The notes beneath the pieces are model-generated. The model did no database searches, was not told the origin of the DNA, and worked only from the letters and a program-made list of their open reading frames with translations. Positions 1 through 8,647 of a DNA stretch of 64,000 nt are shown in pieces (positions within the stretch are counted from its first letter, which is position 1; the number at the start of each line of letters is the position of its first letter). This DNA comes from an uncultured Salinimicrobium sp. (GTDB taxonomy: Bacteria; Bacteroidota; Bacteroidia; Flavobacteriales; Flavobacteriaceae), in the NCBI GenBank assembly GCA_946887075.1, contig CAMPKA010000001.1, positions 124,001-188,000 on the forward strand, written 5' to 3'. Both the position numbers and the translations under genes were made by a program.

Positions 1-852
1 ATTCCACTTGATAAAGGTGCCTTTACGTGCGTAGTCCTGGTCGTTGAACCAAAGGTGATGAATGCAGACTTCTGCTGTTATTTTTTTGTCCTTAAGCGAT
101 TTTCTTCCGTCGAATAACTTCAGTTCCTTCGCAGTTGAAATATGAAAAACATGGAGGCGGGCACCTGTTTTTTTGGCAAGGGCAACCGCTTTGGAAGAGG
201 AGAGATAACAGGCTTCCTCGCTTCGTATCTTAGGGTGCAGTTCAATAGGGATGTCCTTCCCATACCTTTCCACACATTCCTGAAGGTTCTTTTGGATGAT
301 ACCCTCGTCCTCACAGTGGGTAGCGATCAGCACCGGAGATTCTTTGAAGATCTTTTCAAGCACCTTTTCATTGTCTACCAGCATATTTCCCGTGGAGGAA
401 CCCAGGAATAACTTAAGACCGGGAACCCTTTTTGGATCGATCTTTTTTATCTCCTCAAGATTATCATTGGTCCCGCCGAGCATAAACCCATAATTGGCAT
501 ATGAGCAATTTTCCGCCATTTTGTACTTCTCTTCAAGCAGGTCTATGGTCGTGGTCTGCGGTTGCGTGTTGGGCATTTCGATAAAGGAAGTAATGCCTCC
601 TGCCACAGCTGCCCTGGAGCCACTTTCCAAGGTTTCTTTATGTGTTAGCCCCGGCTCCCGAAAATGAACCTGATCATCGATGACTCCTGGAAAAAGATGG
701 GTTCCTTCTGCATCGATTATGGTCAGATCAGGAGATTTGGCGCTTATACTCGAAGCGATTTCCCTGATGATCCCGTCCTCGATAAAGAGATCTCCCTCGG
801 TTACCGCGCCTTCGTTGACTATTCTTGCATTTTTTATCAGTACCTTCTTCAT
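1..852 (-). CDS. pyrC: Dihydroorotase (amidohydrolase family), C-terminus beyond window
   Basis: Cyclic amidohydrolase that interconverts carbamoyl aspartate and dihydroorotate in pyrimidine synthesis. The first 284 codons are visible, starting MKKVLIKNARIVNEG at base 852; the reading frame is still open at base 1. The metal-binding motif near residue 60 reads DDQVHFREPG, followed by the family stretch FIEMPNT and a later HISTAKEL metal-ligand motif. In the canonical family the first motif is HxH; here the first histidine is glutamine, which I recall also being usual in flavobacterial homologues. The gene ends where the next minus-strand gene (mannosyltransferase) stops, 4 bases upstream, so the two are likely cotranscribed. 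Identification as a dihydroorotase rather than an allantoinase or hydantoinase rests on overall similarity and is fairly safe. Confidence 0.85.
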   Translation of the reverse strand, partial: MKKVLIKNARIVNEGAVTEGDLFIEDGIIREIASSISAKSPDLTIIDAEGTHLFPGVIDDQVHFREPGLTHKETLESGSRAAVAGGITSFIEMPNTQPQTTTIDLLEEKYKMAENCSYANYGFMLGGTNDNLEEIKKIDPKRVPGLKLFLGSSTGNMLVDNEKVLEKIFKESPVLIATHCEDEGIIQKNLQECVERYGKDIPIELHPKIRSEEACYLSSSKAVALAKKTGARLHVFHISTAKELKLFDGRKSLKDKKITAEVCIHHLWFNDQDYARKGTFIKWN

Positions 853-856
853 TGTC

Positions 857-1588
857 TTATATGGTCATTCTATTAAAAAGACTGTAGATCTTCATTTTTA
901 TCACGCCGAACACGGCTTCCCAGATAATCGAGCCGCTCATCTTTGAGGTCCCACGGGTTCTATCGGTAAAAACCACCGGCACTTCAGTGATCCTGAACTT
1001 GGCCAGGTAAGCCTTGAATTTCATTTCGATCTGAAAGGCATAACCCACGAACTTGATTCTGTTCAAATGGATCGTCTCCAGCACTTCCCTTTTATAGCAA
1101 ACGAAGCCTGCCGTGGTATCTTGTATCGGCATCGCAGTAATCCACCTGACATATTTGGAGGCGAGCCAGGAAAGCAAAACCCTGCTCATCGGCCAGTTGA
1201 CCACATTCACTCCGGTGATATACCTGGAACCCACTGCAAGATCGGCCCCTTCCCTCTTACAGGCGTTATAGAGCCGGATTAGATCGTTGGGATTATGTGA
1301 AAAATCCGCATCCATTTGAAAAATGTACCGGTAATCCCGTTTAAGGACCCATTTGAATCCTTTGATATAGGCCGTTCCCAGTCCCGACTTTCCTATCCGC
1401 TGAAGGAGAAAAAGCCTCTCCGGAAATTCCTTCTGCAGCGCACTCACTATTGCCGCTGTCCCATCCGGGGAATTGTCATCCACAACCAGGATATGAAACT
1501 TGCGCTGAAGAGAAAAGACATTCCTGATAATCCGCTCGATGTTCTCCTTTTCATTGTAGGTGGGTATAATAACAATCCCATCGGGCAT
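857..1588 (-). CDS. Family 2 glycosyltransferase, polyprenol monophosphomannose synthase-like
   Basis: A 243-residue GT-A glycosyltransferase of the dolichol/polyprenol-phosphate mannose synthase group. It begins MPDGIVIIPTYNEKENIE; the nucleotide-sugar binding segment VVDDNSPDGT (about residue 35) and the metal-binding QMDADFSHNP (about residue 90) are intact, as is DLAVGSRYITG. It probably moves mannose or another hexose from a nucleotide sugar to a polyprenyl phosphate at the inner membrane. No C-terminal membrane domain is present, so it is the soluble short form. An in-frame TTG 18 bases upstream lies inside a TACATTTG promoter element, so I chose the ATG at 1588. Substrate is inferred from the family only. 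Confidence 0.85.
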   Translation of the reverse strand: MPDGIVIIPTYNEKENIERIIRNVFSLQRKFHILVVDDNSPDGTAAIVSALQKEFPERLFLLQRIGKSGLGTAYIKGFKWVLKRDYRYIFQMDADFSHNPNDLIRLYNACKREGADLAVGSRYITGVNVVNWPMSRVLLSWLASKYVRWITAMPIQDTTAGFVCYKREVLETIHLNRIKFVGYAFQIEMKFKAYLAKFRITEVPVVFTDRTRGTSKMSGSIIWEAVFGVIKMKIYSLFNRMTI

Positions 1589-1603
1589 ACATTTCTTTTG
1601 TGG

Positions 1604-1611
1604 CAAATGTA
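1604..1611 (-). promoter_or_regulatory. -7 element TACATTTG for the glycosyltransferase gene
   Basis: The minus strand reads TACATTTG, a full match to the Bacteroidota TAnnTTTG element, 15 bases before the ATG at 1588. I see no convincing TTTG -33 element at the right distance. Confidence 0.5.
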
Positions 1612-1665
1612 GTTATTTTTGAGGTTCAGATTTTCATTTGGCCCTGCTTTTAAACCGATAAATTC

Positions 1666-1673
1666 TACCTTTG
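1666..1673 (+). promoter_or_regulatory. -7 element TACCTTTG for the DUF4271 gene
   Basis: Full match to TAnnTTTG, 16 bases before the GTG start at 1690. It forms a divergent pair with the element at 1604-1611 serving the glycosyltransferase. Confidence 0.5.
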
Positions 1674-1689
1674 CTGAAATGTCTGATCT

Positions 1690-2349
1690 GTGGAAGGTAT
1701 AGAAAGATTCGTCGAGCCGCAGGACTGGATCACAACGCTCCTCCTTTTGGTTTTACTCATCCTGGTGATCGTGAAACAGTCCTACTCGCAGCACTTTTCA
1801 CAGTTCATCATGTTGCTGGTCACAGACAAGTACCTTCTTTTAAAGGGGAAGGACCCCAATATTTTCCATCCCTTCAATCTGCTCCTCTTTCTGGTGAACG
1901 TTATCACCGCCGGATTGTTTATCTTCCTTTTTATTGCCGCTTATCAGGAGGATCCCATAGTCAGGCCCAAGGTTCTTTTCCTCAGGGTGATTACCGCTTA
2001 CACCACCTTCGTACTGCTCAAGTTCGGTCTTGAGAAAATTCTGGCCAACATCCTTGCTTTAGATCATAAGCTGGATTATTATCTTTTTTATAAGCTGAGT
2101 TACCGCAATTTCCTCGCTCTGCTCCTGCTCCCGATGTGCATCCTGTTTATCTATGCATGGGAGCCCAATCTGGTGCAACTTTACATCGTCCTGGGGATCA
2201 TCCTGTTCCTGAACCTGGTGACTCTGCTTGGCGTCTACCGCAAAAATCAGCAGTTCATCATCCACAATTGGTTCTATTTTATTTTGTATCTTTGCGCACT
2301 TGAAATTGGCCCCTACTTTATATTATACAAGCTGATTACTAAGCTGTAA
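1690..2349 (+). CDS. DUF4271 integral membrane protein
   Basis: A 219-residue protein with about six hydrophobic spans, beginning with a GTG codon (an in-frame TGA at 1684 leaves no room for an earlier start). It resembles the flavobacterial DUF4271 family, whose biochemical role is unknown to me. The order DUF4271 followed by a HemD-like gene 20 bases downstream is typical of flavobacteria and suggests one transcript. The cytoplasmic loops are short and carry Lys/Arg, consistent with an inner-membrane protein. Nothing catalytic is visible. Confidence 0.75.
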   Translation: MEGIERFVEPQDWITTLLLLVLLILVIVKQSYSQHFSQFIMLLVTDKYLLLKGKDPNIFHPFNLLLFLVNVITAGLFIFLFIAAYQEDPIVRPKVLFLRVITAYTTFVLLKFGLEKILANILALDHKLDYYLFYKLSYRNFLALLLLPMCILFIYAWEPNLVQLYIVLGIILFLNLVTLLGVYRKNQQFIIHNWFYFILYLCALEIGPYFILYKLITKL

Positions 2350-2369
2350 GGCGAATAAAAGAAAACTAT

Positions 2370-3122
2370 ATGAAAGTGAAGACAATTTTGGTTTCGCAGC
2401 CAGAACCGAAGGTAGAGAATTCCCCTTATTTTGAACTTGAGGAAAAGCAAAAAGTAAAGATTGATTTCATTCCGTTTATCCATGTTGAAGGGGTATCCGC
2501 TAAGGATGTGAGGCAGCAAAAAATCGATCTCAACCATTATAGCGCCATCATTCTCACCAGCAGGAACTCTGTGGACCACTTCTTCAGGATCGCGGAGGAG
2601 ATGCGATATAAGGTTCCCGATACCCTGAAGTATTTTTGTCAGAGTGAAGCTGTGGCCTATTATCTTCAGAAATATGTCGTTTACCGCAAGCGGAAAATAT
2701 ACGTGGGAAAAAGGACATTTGCAGAACTGTCCCCCCTGATCAAGAAGTACAAGAATGAAAAGTTTCTCCTGCCTTCTTCCGATATGCTGAAACCCGATGT
2801 TCCGAAAACCCTGAATAAGCTGGGTGTAGACTGGAAAAAGGCGGTATTTTACAAAACGGTCGTAAGCGATCTATCGCACCTCCGGGAGGTTTTTTATGAT
2901 ATCCTCGTCTTTTTCAGCCCTAGCGGAATCAAATCCCTTTTTGAGAATTTTCCTGATTTCAAGCAGAATAATACCAAGATTGCTGTTTTTGGCAATACTA
3001 CTGTCAAAGCTGCCAAAGAACATGGCCTGGAGGTAAACATCCTGGCCCCGACTCCTGAAACCCCGTCGATGACGATGGCCCTGGAAAAGTATATCAAGGA
3101 AGCCAATAAAAAGGCGCACTGA
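2370..3122 (+). CDS. hemD: Uroporphyrinogen-III synthase family protein
   Basis: A 250-residue protein with the two-lobed HemD layout: an N-terminal lobe beginning MKVKTILVSQPEPK, the segment SAIILTSRNSVDHFF typical of the family (about residue 60), and a C-terminal lobe with VFFSPSGIKSLFENF and IAVFGNTTVKAAKEHGL. The enzyme closes hydroxymethylbilane with inversion of ring D on the way to heme and siroheme. Sequence conservation is low in this family, so assignment rests on these motifs and the Bacteroidota gene order after DUF4271. A bidirectional terminator follows at 3145. Confidence 0.85.
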   Translation: MKVKTILVSQPEPKVENSPYFELEEKQKVKIDFIPFIHVEGVSAKDVRQQKIDLNHYSAIILTSRNSVDHFFRIAEEMRYKVPDTLKYFCQSEAVAYYLQKYVVYRKRKIYVGKRTFAELSPLIKKYKNEKFLLPSSDMLKPDVPKTLNKLGVDWKKAVFYKTVVSDLSHLREVFYDILVFFSPSGIKSLFENFPDFKQNNTKIAVFGNTTVKAAKEHGLEVNILAPTPETPSMTMALEKYIKEANKKAH

Positions 3123-3144
3123 TTCCAGATCTGTTGGATAATGC

Positions 3145-3170
3145 AAAATGCCCCTTTCCAGGGGCATTTT
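3145..3170. terminator. Bidirectional intrinsic terminator between hemD and pckA
   Basis: Perfect 10-bp inverted repeat aaaatgcccc / ggggcatttt with a 6-base loop. A-run on one side and T-run on the other allow it to end both hemD (plus) and pckA (minus) transcripts. Confidence 0.85.
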
Positions 3171-3193
3171 TCTTAAGTAAAGTTTCAAAGGTT

Positions 3194-4795
3194 TCAGGAA
3201 ATCTTAGGAGCCCCTGAAAGTATGTCTTCACTCGCCTGCTCCTCGAATTTTGCAAAATTCCGTTGAAAGGATTCTGCGAGTGTCTTTGCCTTCCTGTCGT
3301 AAGCTTTCCTGTCCTCCCAGGTATTTCTGGGATCAAGGATTTTGGCGGGGACATCCTCACAAGTTACAGGCATAGCCAGTCCGAAAACTGGATGTGTATG
3401 GTAGTCCACATTATCCAGCTTTCCTTCAAGCGCGGCGGAGATCATGGCACGGGTATAGGAGAGTTTCATCCTGCTTCCGACCCCATATGGACCTCCGGTC
3501 CAGCCCGTATTCACAAGCCAAACATTTACTTCGTTCTCCTGCATCTTTTTCCGTAACATTTCCGCATACTCCGTTGGGTGAAGCGGCATGAACGGGGCTC
3601 CGAAGCACGCGGAGAAGTTTGGTTGTGGCTCGTTAACCCCTGCCTCAGTCCCCGCGACCTTGGCTGTATAGCCGCTGATGAAATGATAGGCGGCCTGTCC
3701 TGGAGTCAATTTGCTGATGGGAGGAAGAACCCCAAAGGCGTCTGCCGTCAGAAAGAAAATATTCCTGGGATTTCTTCCTATGGAAGATTCTTGAATATTT
3801 TTGATGTGATAAATCGGATAGCTGACCCTTGTGTTCTGTGTGATGGAGGTGTCTTGGAAATCGACCTCTCCATCCTCGTCCAGAATGACATTTTCCAGAA
3901 TGGCTCCAGGCTTGATCGCTCTGTAGATATCAGGTTCATTCTCCTCTGTGAGATTGATCACCTTAGCATAACATCCCCCTTCAAAGTTAAAGATCGTGTT
4001 CTCCTTGGTCCAACCGTGCTCATCATCCCCTATCAGTTTCCGCTCCGGATCTGCAGATAAGGTGGTTTTTCCTGTCCCGGAAAGACCGAAGAAAATCGCA
4101 GTATCTCCATCCTCCCCAACATTGGCCGAACAGTGCATCGGAAGTGCTCCCTCAAATTCTGGAAGAATAAAATTCAGCGCAGAAAAGATCCCCTTTTTGA
4201 TCTCCCCGGTGTATCCAGTTCCCCCAATCAGGGCAATTTTCCGGCTAAAATTCAGGATAGCAAAGTTGTGTTGCCGGGTTCCATCAACCTCTGGATCTGC
4301 CATGAATCCCGGAGCATTGACAATGAGCCAATCTTCTTTAAATCCTTCGAGTTCCTCTTCATCAAACCGGAGAAACATGTTATAGGCAAAAAGGTTGGAC
4401 CAGGGGTATTCATTAATCACGCGGATGTTAAGGCGGTAATTCGGATCAGAACAGGCGTAACAGTCGCGGGCGAAGACCTCTTTGCCCGAAAGGTAATCCG
4501 TCACCCTATCATATAGCGCGTCAAATTTTTGGGGATCAAAAGGAAGGTTGATATCTCCCCACCAGATGCGGTTTTCAGTTATCTCATCCTTTACGATGAA
4601 CCGGTCTTTTGGTGACCTGCCGGTAAATTCACCGGTATTAACAGCCAGGGCTCCGGAAGAAGCTTCAACCCCCTGGTCCTTTTCCAAGGTGATTTCATGT
4701 AGCTCTTCTGGAGAAAGCTGATAATAGACTTCAGCATTGTGAATGCCATACTTCTCAAGCGCAATCGTTTTCGTAAGTGGTTTTTTTGCCAACAT
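3194..4795 (-). CDS. pckA: Phosphoenolpyruvate carboxykinase (ATP)
   Basis: A 533-residue ATP-type PEP carboxykinase, the usual length, catalysing oxaloacetate + ATP to PEP + CO2 at the gluconeogenic branch point. The early motif FTGRSPKDRF, the P-loop GLSGTGKTTLS and the metal-binding GDDEHGW are all intact; the C-terminal NTGWTGGPYGVGSRMKL is characteristic of the ATP family rather than the GTP family. The start ATG at 4795 gives MLAKKPLTKTIALEKYG. It is monocistronic, flanked by a terminator at 3145 and a -7 element at 4827. Confidence 0.96.
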   Translation of the reverse strand: MLAKKPLTKTIALEKYGIHNAEVYYQLSPEELHEITLEKDQGVEASSGALAVNTGEFTGRSPKDRFIVKDEITENRIWWGDINLPFDPQKFDALYDRVTDYLSGKEVFARDCYACSDPNYRLNIRVINEYPWSNLFAYNMFLRFDEEELEGFKEDWLIVNAPGFMADPEVDGTRQHNFAILNFSRKIALIGGTGYTGEIKKGIFSALNFILPEFEGALPMHCSANVGEDGDTAIFFGLSGTGKTTLSADPERKLIGDDEHGWTKENTIFNFEGGCYAKVINLTEENEPDIYRAIKPGAILENVILDEDGEVDFQDTSITQNTRVSYPIYHIKNIQESSIGRNPRNIFFLTADAFGVLPPISKLTPGQAAYHFISGYTAKVAGTEAGVNEPQPNFSACFGAPFMPLHPTEYAEMLRKKMQENEVNVWLVNTGWTGGPYGVGSRMKLSYTRAMISAALEGKLDNVDYHTHPVFGLAMPVTCEDVPAKILDPRNTWEDRKAYDRKAKTLAESFQRNFAKFEEQASEDILSGAPKIS

Positions 4796-4826
4796 AAAAA
4801 TCGGGTTGTGTGTTTCATTACCTCAG

Positions 4827-4834
4827 CAAAAGTA
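4827..4834 (-). promoter_or_regulatory. -7 element TACTTTTG for pckA
   Basis: Minus-strand TACTTTTG matches TAnnTTTG fully and lies 31 bases before the pckA start. No clear -33 partner was seen. Confidence 0.5.
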
Positions 4835-4917
4835 GAAAATCTTGTATAGATAAAGAGGAGAGCCCCTGCTTTTATGAGAAATTTATCAAAGGTTTTTCAT
4901 TTGATAACGGTCCGAAT

Positions 4918-5307
4918 TCATTTGCTCTTGATCCTTATTACACTGACCAGAACGACCGACCAGGCGATGATCAGGAGCAATCCACCTATGGGGGTGACAA
5001 AGGCAATTCGCGTGAAATCATAAGAAGTCAGTGCATTGGTGGCGAGAAAATAAATCGATCCTGAAAACAGGAGAATACCGGCTACGGTCAGATAGAAACA
5101 GATATTCCGCGCCTTGTCAGAAGCTATCGGCAGGCCTCCAAGGACCAGCATGAAAAGTGCCGTATACATCTGGTACCTCACTCCGGTTTCAAAACTGGAT
5201 AGCGCGTCTTGCTTCAGAGCCTGCTCCAGCCCATGGGCTGCAAAAGCTCCGAGAATGACCGCGGTGAGGCCGAAAAAGGCTCCGCCAATCAATAACAGCT
5301 TGTTCAT
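4918..5307 (-). CDS. DUF423 family inner-membrane protein (YgdD-like)
   Basis: A 129-residue protein with four predicted membrane spans. The N-terminus MNKLLLIGGAFFGLTAVILGAFAAHGLE carries the family hallmark GAFAAHGL, and GSIYFLA plus TPIGGLLLIIAW follow. The family is widespread and of unknown function. It reads toward pckA on the same strand, but pckA has its own promoter, and it is divergent from the saccharopine-dehydrogenase-like gene. Confidence 0.85.
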   Translation of the reverse strand: MNKLLLIGGAFFGLTAVILGAFAAHGLEQALKQDALSSFETGVRYQMYTALFMLVLGGLPIASDKARNICFYLTVAGILLFSGSIYFLATNALTSYDFTRIAFVTPIGGLLLIIAWSVVLVSVIRIKSK

Positions 5308-5384
5308 AATGTGTTTTTAAAGCCGAGGCAAATTAGGTACATTCGTGTGGTATTACAACAAAATTAGATAAAAAACTTGCTCCT

Positions 5385-6758
5385 ATGCGTACGCTGCTTA
5401 TCATCGGTGCTGGAAAATCCACAGCCGTCCTGATCGATTACCTACTAAATAAGGCAGCATCGGAAGATCTGGAGCTGATTGTCTGTGATATCGACCTCGA
5501 TAATGCCAGGAAAATGACAGGGGCCCATCCGCGTGCAAGGGCCATCCAACTGGATGTTTTCAGGCCAGAAGATCGGCAACAGGCAATCCGGCAGGCGGAT
5601 ATTGTGGTTTCAATGCTTCCAGCAAGGTTCCATATCGAAGTCGCACGGGATTGTGTTTCCCTTGGAAAAAACCTTGTCACTGCCTCCTACATCAGCCCCG
5701 AAATGCAGGAGCTCGACGAGGAGGTTCGGGAAAAAAACCTCGTTTTCATGAACGAGATAGGGGTGGATCCGGGGATTGATCATATGAGCGCCATGCAGGT
5801 GATCGACCGGATCAGGGATTCAGGGGGTAAAATGATCCTTTTCGAATCTTTCACGGGAGGGCTGGTTGCTCCGGAAAGCGACACCAACCTCTGGAACTAT
5901 AAGTTCACCTGGAATCCGAGAAATGTGGTGGTCGCGGGACAAGGCGGCGTCGCCAAATTTCTTCAGGAGGGGAAATTCAAATACATCCCTTATAACAGGC
6001 TCTTCAGGAGAACCGAATTCATCGAAGTCAAGAACTACGGAAAATTTGAGGTTTACGCCAACCGCAACTCTTTAAAGTACAAGGAAATATATGGGCTCAA
6101 CGATATCCTTACCTTGTACAGGGGTACCATAAGGAGGGTCGGCTTCAGCAAGGCCTGGAATACCTTCGTCCAGCTCGGGATGACCGACGACAGCTATGTC
6201 ATGGAGCATTCCGAGGAGATGAGCTATCGGGATTTCGTCAATTCATTTCTGCCTTATTCTCCGACAGATTCAGTAGAACTCAAGTTCCGTCACAATCTGA
6301 AAATCGACCAGGACGATATCATCTGGGAAAAGCTCCTGGAGCTCGATCTGTTCAGCCCCAAAAAGAAGATCGGTCTTAAGAACGCTACCCCGGCCCAGAT
6401 GCTTCAGAAAATCCTAGAGGATAAATGGAGCCTCGAGGAATCGGATCGGGATATGATCGTCATGTATCACAAGTTCGGATATGAAAAAGACGGTGAAAAG
6501 AAACAGATAGATGCCACCATGGTCAATATCGGAAAAGACAGAAGAGAAACGGCTATGGCGCGAACCGTGGGGCTTCCAGTAGCCATCGCCAGCCTTAAAA
6601 TACTCAATGGCACCATCTCCACTCCGGGCGTCCAATTACCTACCAGCAGGGAAGTATATCGACCTATCCTGGAGGAACTCGCTAAGAACGGTATCGTTTT
6701 CCGCGAGGAGGAGAAGGAATACTTAGGCTACAATCCTTTTGGGGAGGTCGGCAACTAA
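5385..6758 (+). CDS. Saccharopine dehydrogenase-like NAD(P)-dependent oxidoreductase
   Basis: A 457-residue protein with an N-terminal Rossmann fold starting MRTLLIIGAGKSTAVLIDYL and the family segments DIVVSMLPARFHIEVARDC, FMNEIGVDPGIDHMSAM and SFTGGLVAPE. The C-terminal region matches the saccharopine-dehydrogenase C-terminal domain. Bacteroidota carry this gene widely, and annotation as saccharopine dehydrogenase or a lysine-degradation/homospermidine-type enzyme is not settled by sequence. No lysine-ketoglutarate reductase partner lies nearby. I therefore give the family but no precise reaction. Confidence 0.85.
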   Translation: MRTLLIIGAGKSTAVLIDYLLNKAASEDLELIVCDIDLDNARKMTGAHPRARAIQLDVFRPEDRQQAIRQADIVVSMLPARFHIEVARDCVSLGKNLVTASYISPEMQELDEEVREKNLVFMNEIGVDPGIDHMSAMQVIDRIRDSGGKMILFESFTGGLVAPESDTNLWNYKFTWNPRNVVVAGQGGVAKFLQEGKFKYIPYNRLFRRTEFIEVKNYGKFEVYANRNSLKYKEIYGLNDILTLYRGTIRRVGFSKAWNTFVQLGMTDDSYVMEHSEEMSYRDFVNSFLPYSPTDSVELKFRHNLKIDQDDIIWEKLLELDLFSPKKKIGLKNATPAQMLQKILEDKWSLEESDRDMIVMYHKFGYEKDGEKKQIDATMVNIGKDRRETAMARTVGLPVAIASLKILNGTISTPGVQLPTSREVYRPILEELAKNGIVFREEEKEYLGYNPFGEVGN

Positions 6759-6777
6759 AAGTTATTTCTTTGAATTA

Positions 6778-6809
6778 TTTGGAACCATTCTGAATAAGAC
6801 ATACATTTG
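6778..6809 (+). promoter_or_regulatory. Complete Bacteroidota-type promoter (TTTG-N20-TACATTTG)
   Basis: TTTG at 6778-6781, then a 20-base spacer, then TACATTTG at 6802-6809. Both elements match the primary sigma consensus of Bacteroidota. The ATG at 6818 lies only 8 bases after the -7 element, so the message must be almost leaderless. Confidence 0.65.
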
Positions 6810-6817
6810 TGGGCAGA

Positions 6818-7123
6818 ATGCATCTCCTATACCAAACACAGTTCTTCAGTTCCTACCAGTGCGATCGGCAGAGGTGTTTTTACGTAGACTTCGGTCATAA
6901 AAAGGTACGCCTGGATTTTTGCCAGCTGCTTTCCCTTCGACACAGGCTGAACCGCATTCGAATCGAGGCCCATCTGGAAGGAAACCATCCGGGACTTGAG
7001 ATCCTTTGCCTCTGTAATAAAGCACATCTCTTTGTCTTCAATACAACCGAAATTCTGGAGCTGATGGATCTGATTAAAGGGACTCTGGGAATACTGGAGC
7101 TAAATTCCATGGTCTCCTGCTGA
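6818..7123 (+). CDS. Small conserved-looking protein, possibly DUF6686-like
   Basis: A 101-residue protein starting MHLLYQTQFFSSYQCDRQ. I do not recognise it firmly; the pattern of an early Cys pair region, FGHKKVRLDFCQLLSLRHRL and a C-terminal LFVFNTTEILELMDLIKG recalls short Bacteroidota proteins annotated DUF6686. An in-frame GTG three codons earlier overlaps the -7 promoter element, so I chose the ATG. A full promoter directly upstream and the ferritin gene 100 bases downstream on the same strand support a real gene and hint at a link with ferritin, which is inference only. Confidence 0.6.
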   Translation: MHLLYQTQFFSSYQCDRQRCFYVDFGHKKVRLDFCQLLSLRHRLNRIRIEAHLEGNHPGLEILCLCNKAHLFVFNTTEILELMDLIKGTLGILELNSMVSC

Positions 7124-7225
7124 TCCACCTTTAGATGCTCCCTCGATACCCGCAAGACTACTAAAAAGGAGAGAAATCTCTGGGTTACTGTAGTTTAATT
7201 CCTTAATTTTAGAAAAAGGAATCTC

Positions 7226-7747
7226 ATGAAGGATCTGGTACGTCAAAAAATTGGAATCAATGTGGAAGTCATGGATCTGCTAAACGAGCAGATTTCAAAA
7301 GAGGCGCATTCTTCAGCCGCTTATCTGGCCATGGCCTCCTGGTGTGATCATAATGGATTGGGAAACAGTGCCCATTTTTTCTATAGACAGTCAGCCGAAG
7401 AACGGGAGCATATGATGAGGATCTTCAAGTTCATCAATGAAAATGGTGGAACGGCCTATTCTCCGGAGGTCAAGAATATTGAACATGATTTCAATTCCCT
7501 ACAGGAGATCTTTGAGACCGCGCTCGACCAGGAGATCTCAATCTCAAAATCCATTCATCAGATTCTTGGAAAATGCAGGAATCTTCAGGATTACGGTACC
7601 GAAAATTTTCTGCAGTGGTTCGTCCGGGAACAGCTTGAGGAGGAGAATAAAATGCGCCGTGTTCTGGAACTGTTCGACCTGATGGGCACTGACGGAATAG
7701 CGCTCAAACTGATCGATGAACGGATCCCGGTCCCCGAACAAGGATAA
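7226..7747 (+). CDS. ftnA: Ferritin (non-heme)
   Basis: A 173-residue four-helix-bundle ferritin that oxidises Fe(II) and stores ferric mineral in a 24-mer cage. Ferroxidase ligands are visible: the Glu of LNEQISKEAHSSAAYLAM (helix A), the SAEEREHMMRIF motif with E-x-x-H (helix B), and the FLQWFVREQLEEE segment (helix D) with Gln/Glu ligands. Length and lack of a heme-binding Met pattern fit ferritin rather than bacterioferritin. It is followed by a strong terminator at 7825. No iron-box type operator was recognised upstream. Confidence 0.93.
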   Translation: MKDLVRQKIGINVEVMDLLNEQISKEAHSSAAYLAMASWCDHNGLGNSAHFFYRQSAEEREHMMRIFKFINENGGTAYSPEVKNIEHDFNSLQEIFETALDQEISISKSIHQILGKCRNLQDYGTENFLQWFVREQLEEENKMRRVLELFDLMGTDGIALKLIDERIPVPEQG

Positions 7748-7824
7748 CCATCGGATACAAGGCTCCAGGACCTTATTACCCTTCGACTTTGTGGTCTTTC
7801 GTCCGGTCCTGTTCCAAAAAAAGG

Positions 7825-7849
7825 AAGCCGGTCCTTTCAGGACCGGCTT
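7825..7849. terminator. Bidirectional intrinsic terminator after ferritin
   Basis: Perfect 10-bp stem aagccggtcc / ggaccggctt with a 5-base loop, preceded by an A-run and followed by a T-containing tract. It sits between convergent genes (ferritin and the zinc peptidase). Confidence 0.85.
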
Positions 7850-7872
7850 TCAAGCTTTTTCCAATCTATTTC

Positions 7873-8565
7873 CTATTCCCTCCCCAGATATATGCTCAGG
7901 AAGTACAACAGCGTAGCCAGGGAACCTACGGCAGCTACCACGTAGGTACGGGCTGCCCATTTGAGCGAATCTTCTGCAGCCTTATGTTCCTGGGGATTCA
8001 GCATATTGGAGGTTTCCAACCACACGAGCGCTCTTTTACTGGCATCATATTCCACAGGTAGGGTGATGAAACTGAAAAGGGTTCCCATAGCATACAGGAT
8101 GATCCCGATGAGAAGAACCGTCTGGCCTACACCAACAGAGACCATAGTCATCAGGATAAGCCCTCCAAAAATTGCCCATTGTGAAAACCTTGAAGCCACA
8201 CTTACTACCGGTACCAGCTTGCTTCTCATCTGTAGCCAGCTGTAGGCCTTAGCGTGCTGGACGGCATGGCCGCACTCATGGGCCGCAACTGCAGCTGCAG
8301 CTGCGTTGCGTTGCGTATATACCGCCTCACTAAGGTTCACCGTCCTCTTGGCCGGGTTATAATGGTCCGTAAGTCGTCCAGGAGTTGAAATCACCTTCAC
8401 ATCCGTAATTCCATTGTCATGGAGCATCTTTTCGGCGATCTCCCTGCCACTCATACCATTCTCGAGATGAACTTTGGAATAATGCTTAAACTTGCTCTTA
8501 AGCCTGTTGCTTACGTACAGGCTCACAACAAAGATGGCGATGGCTATAATATAGTATCCTAACAT
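7873..8565 (-). CDS. YugP-type membrane zinc metallopeptidase
   Basis: A 230-residue membrane protein of the neutral zinc metallopeptidase family (Zn_peptidase_2, B. subtilis YugP). It has an N-terminal span (about residues 3-22), the zinc motif AAHECGHAVQHA (HECGH, near residue 95), two central spans around GGLILMTMVSVGVGQTVLLIGIILY in two pieces, and a C-terminal span ending YFLSIYLGRE. The family is thought to act on membrane or secreted substrates, which remain unknown. A near-match GATATTTG -7 element lies upstream. Confidence 0.85.
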   Translation of the reverse strand: MLGYYIIAIAIFVVSLYVSNRLKSKFKHYSKVHLENGMSGREIAEKMLHDNGITDVKVISTPGRLTDHYNPAKRTVNLSEAVYTQRNAAAAAVAAHECGHAVQHAKAYSWLQMRSKLVPVVSVASRFSQWAIFGGLILMTMVSVGVGQTVLLIGIILYAMGTLFSFITLPVEYDASKRALVWLETSNMLNPQEHKAAEDSLKWAARTYVVAAVGSLATLLYFLSIYLGRE

Positions 8566-8647
8566 TTTTTTTCGTTTTAGGTCTTTGCGATTCTATAGCA
8601 AATATCCGACCAATTTAGTCATTTTCCTGTGATGTCAGTCGAACTTT

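Noticed and set aside
6895..7155. Minus-strand 86-codon frame opposite the small gene at 6818
   Set aside because: Its composition (Ser/Arg-rich, no family features) is typical of an antisense shadow, and the plus-strand frame has a promoter.
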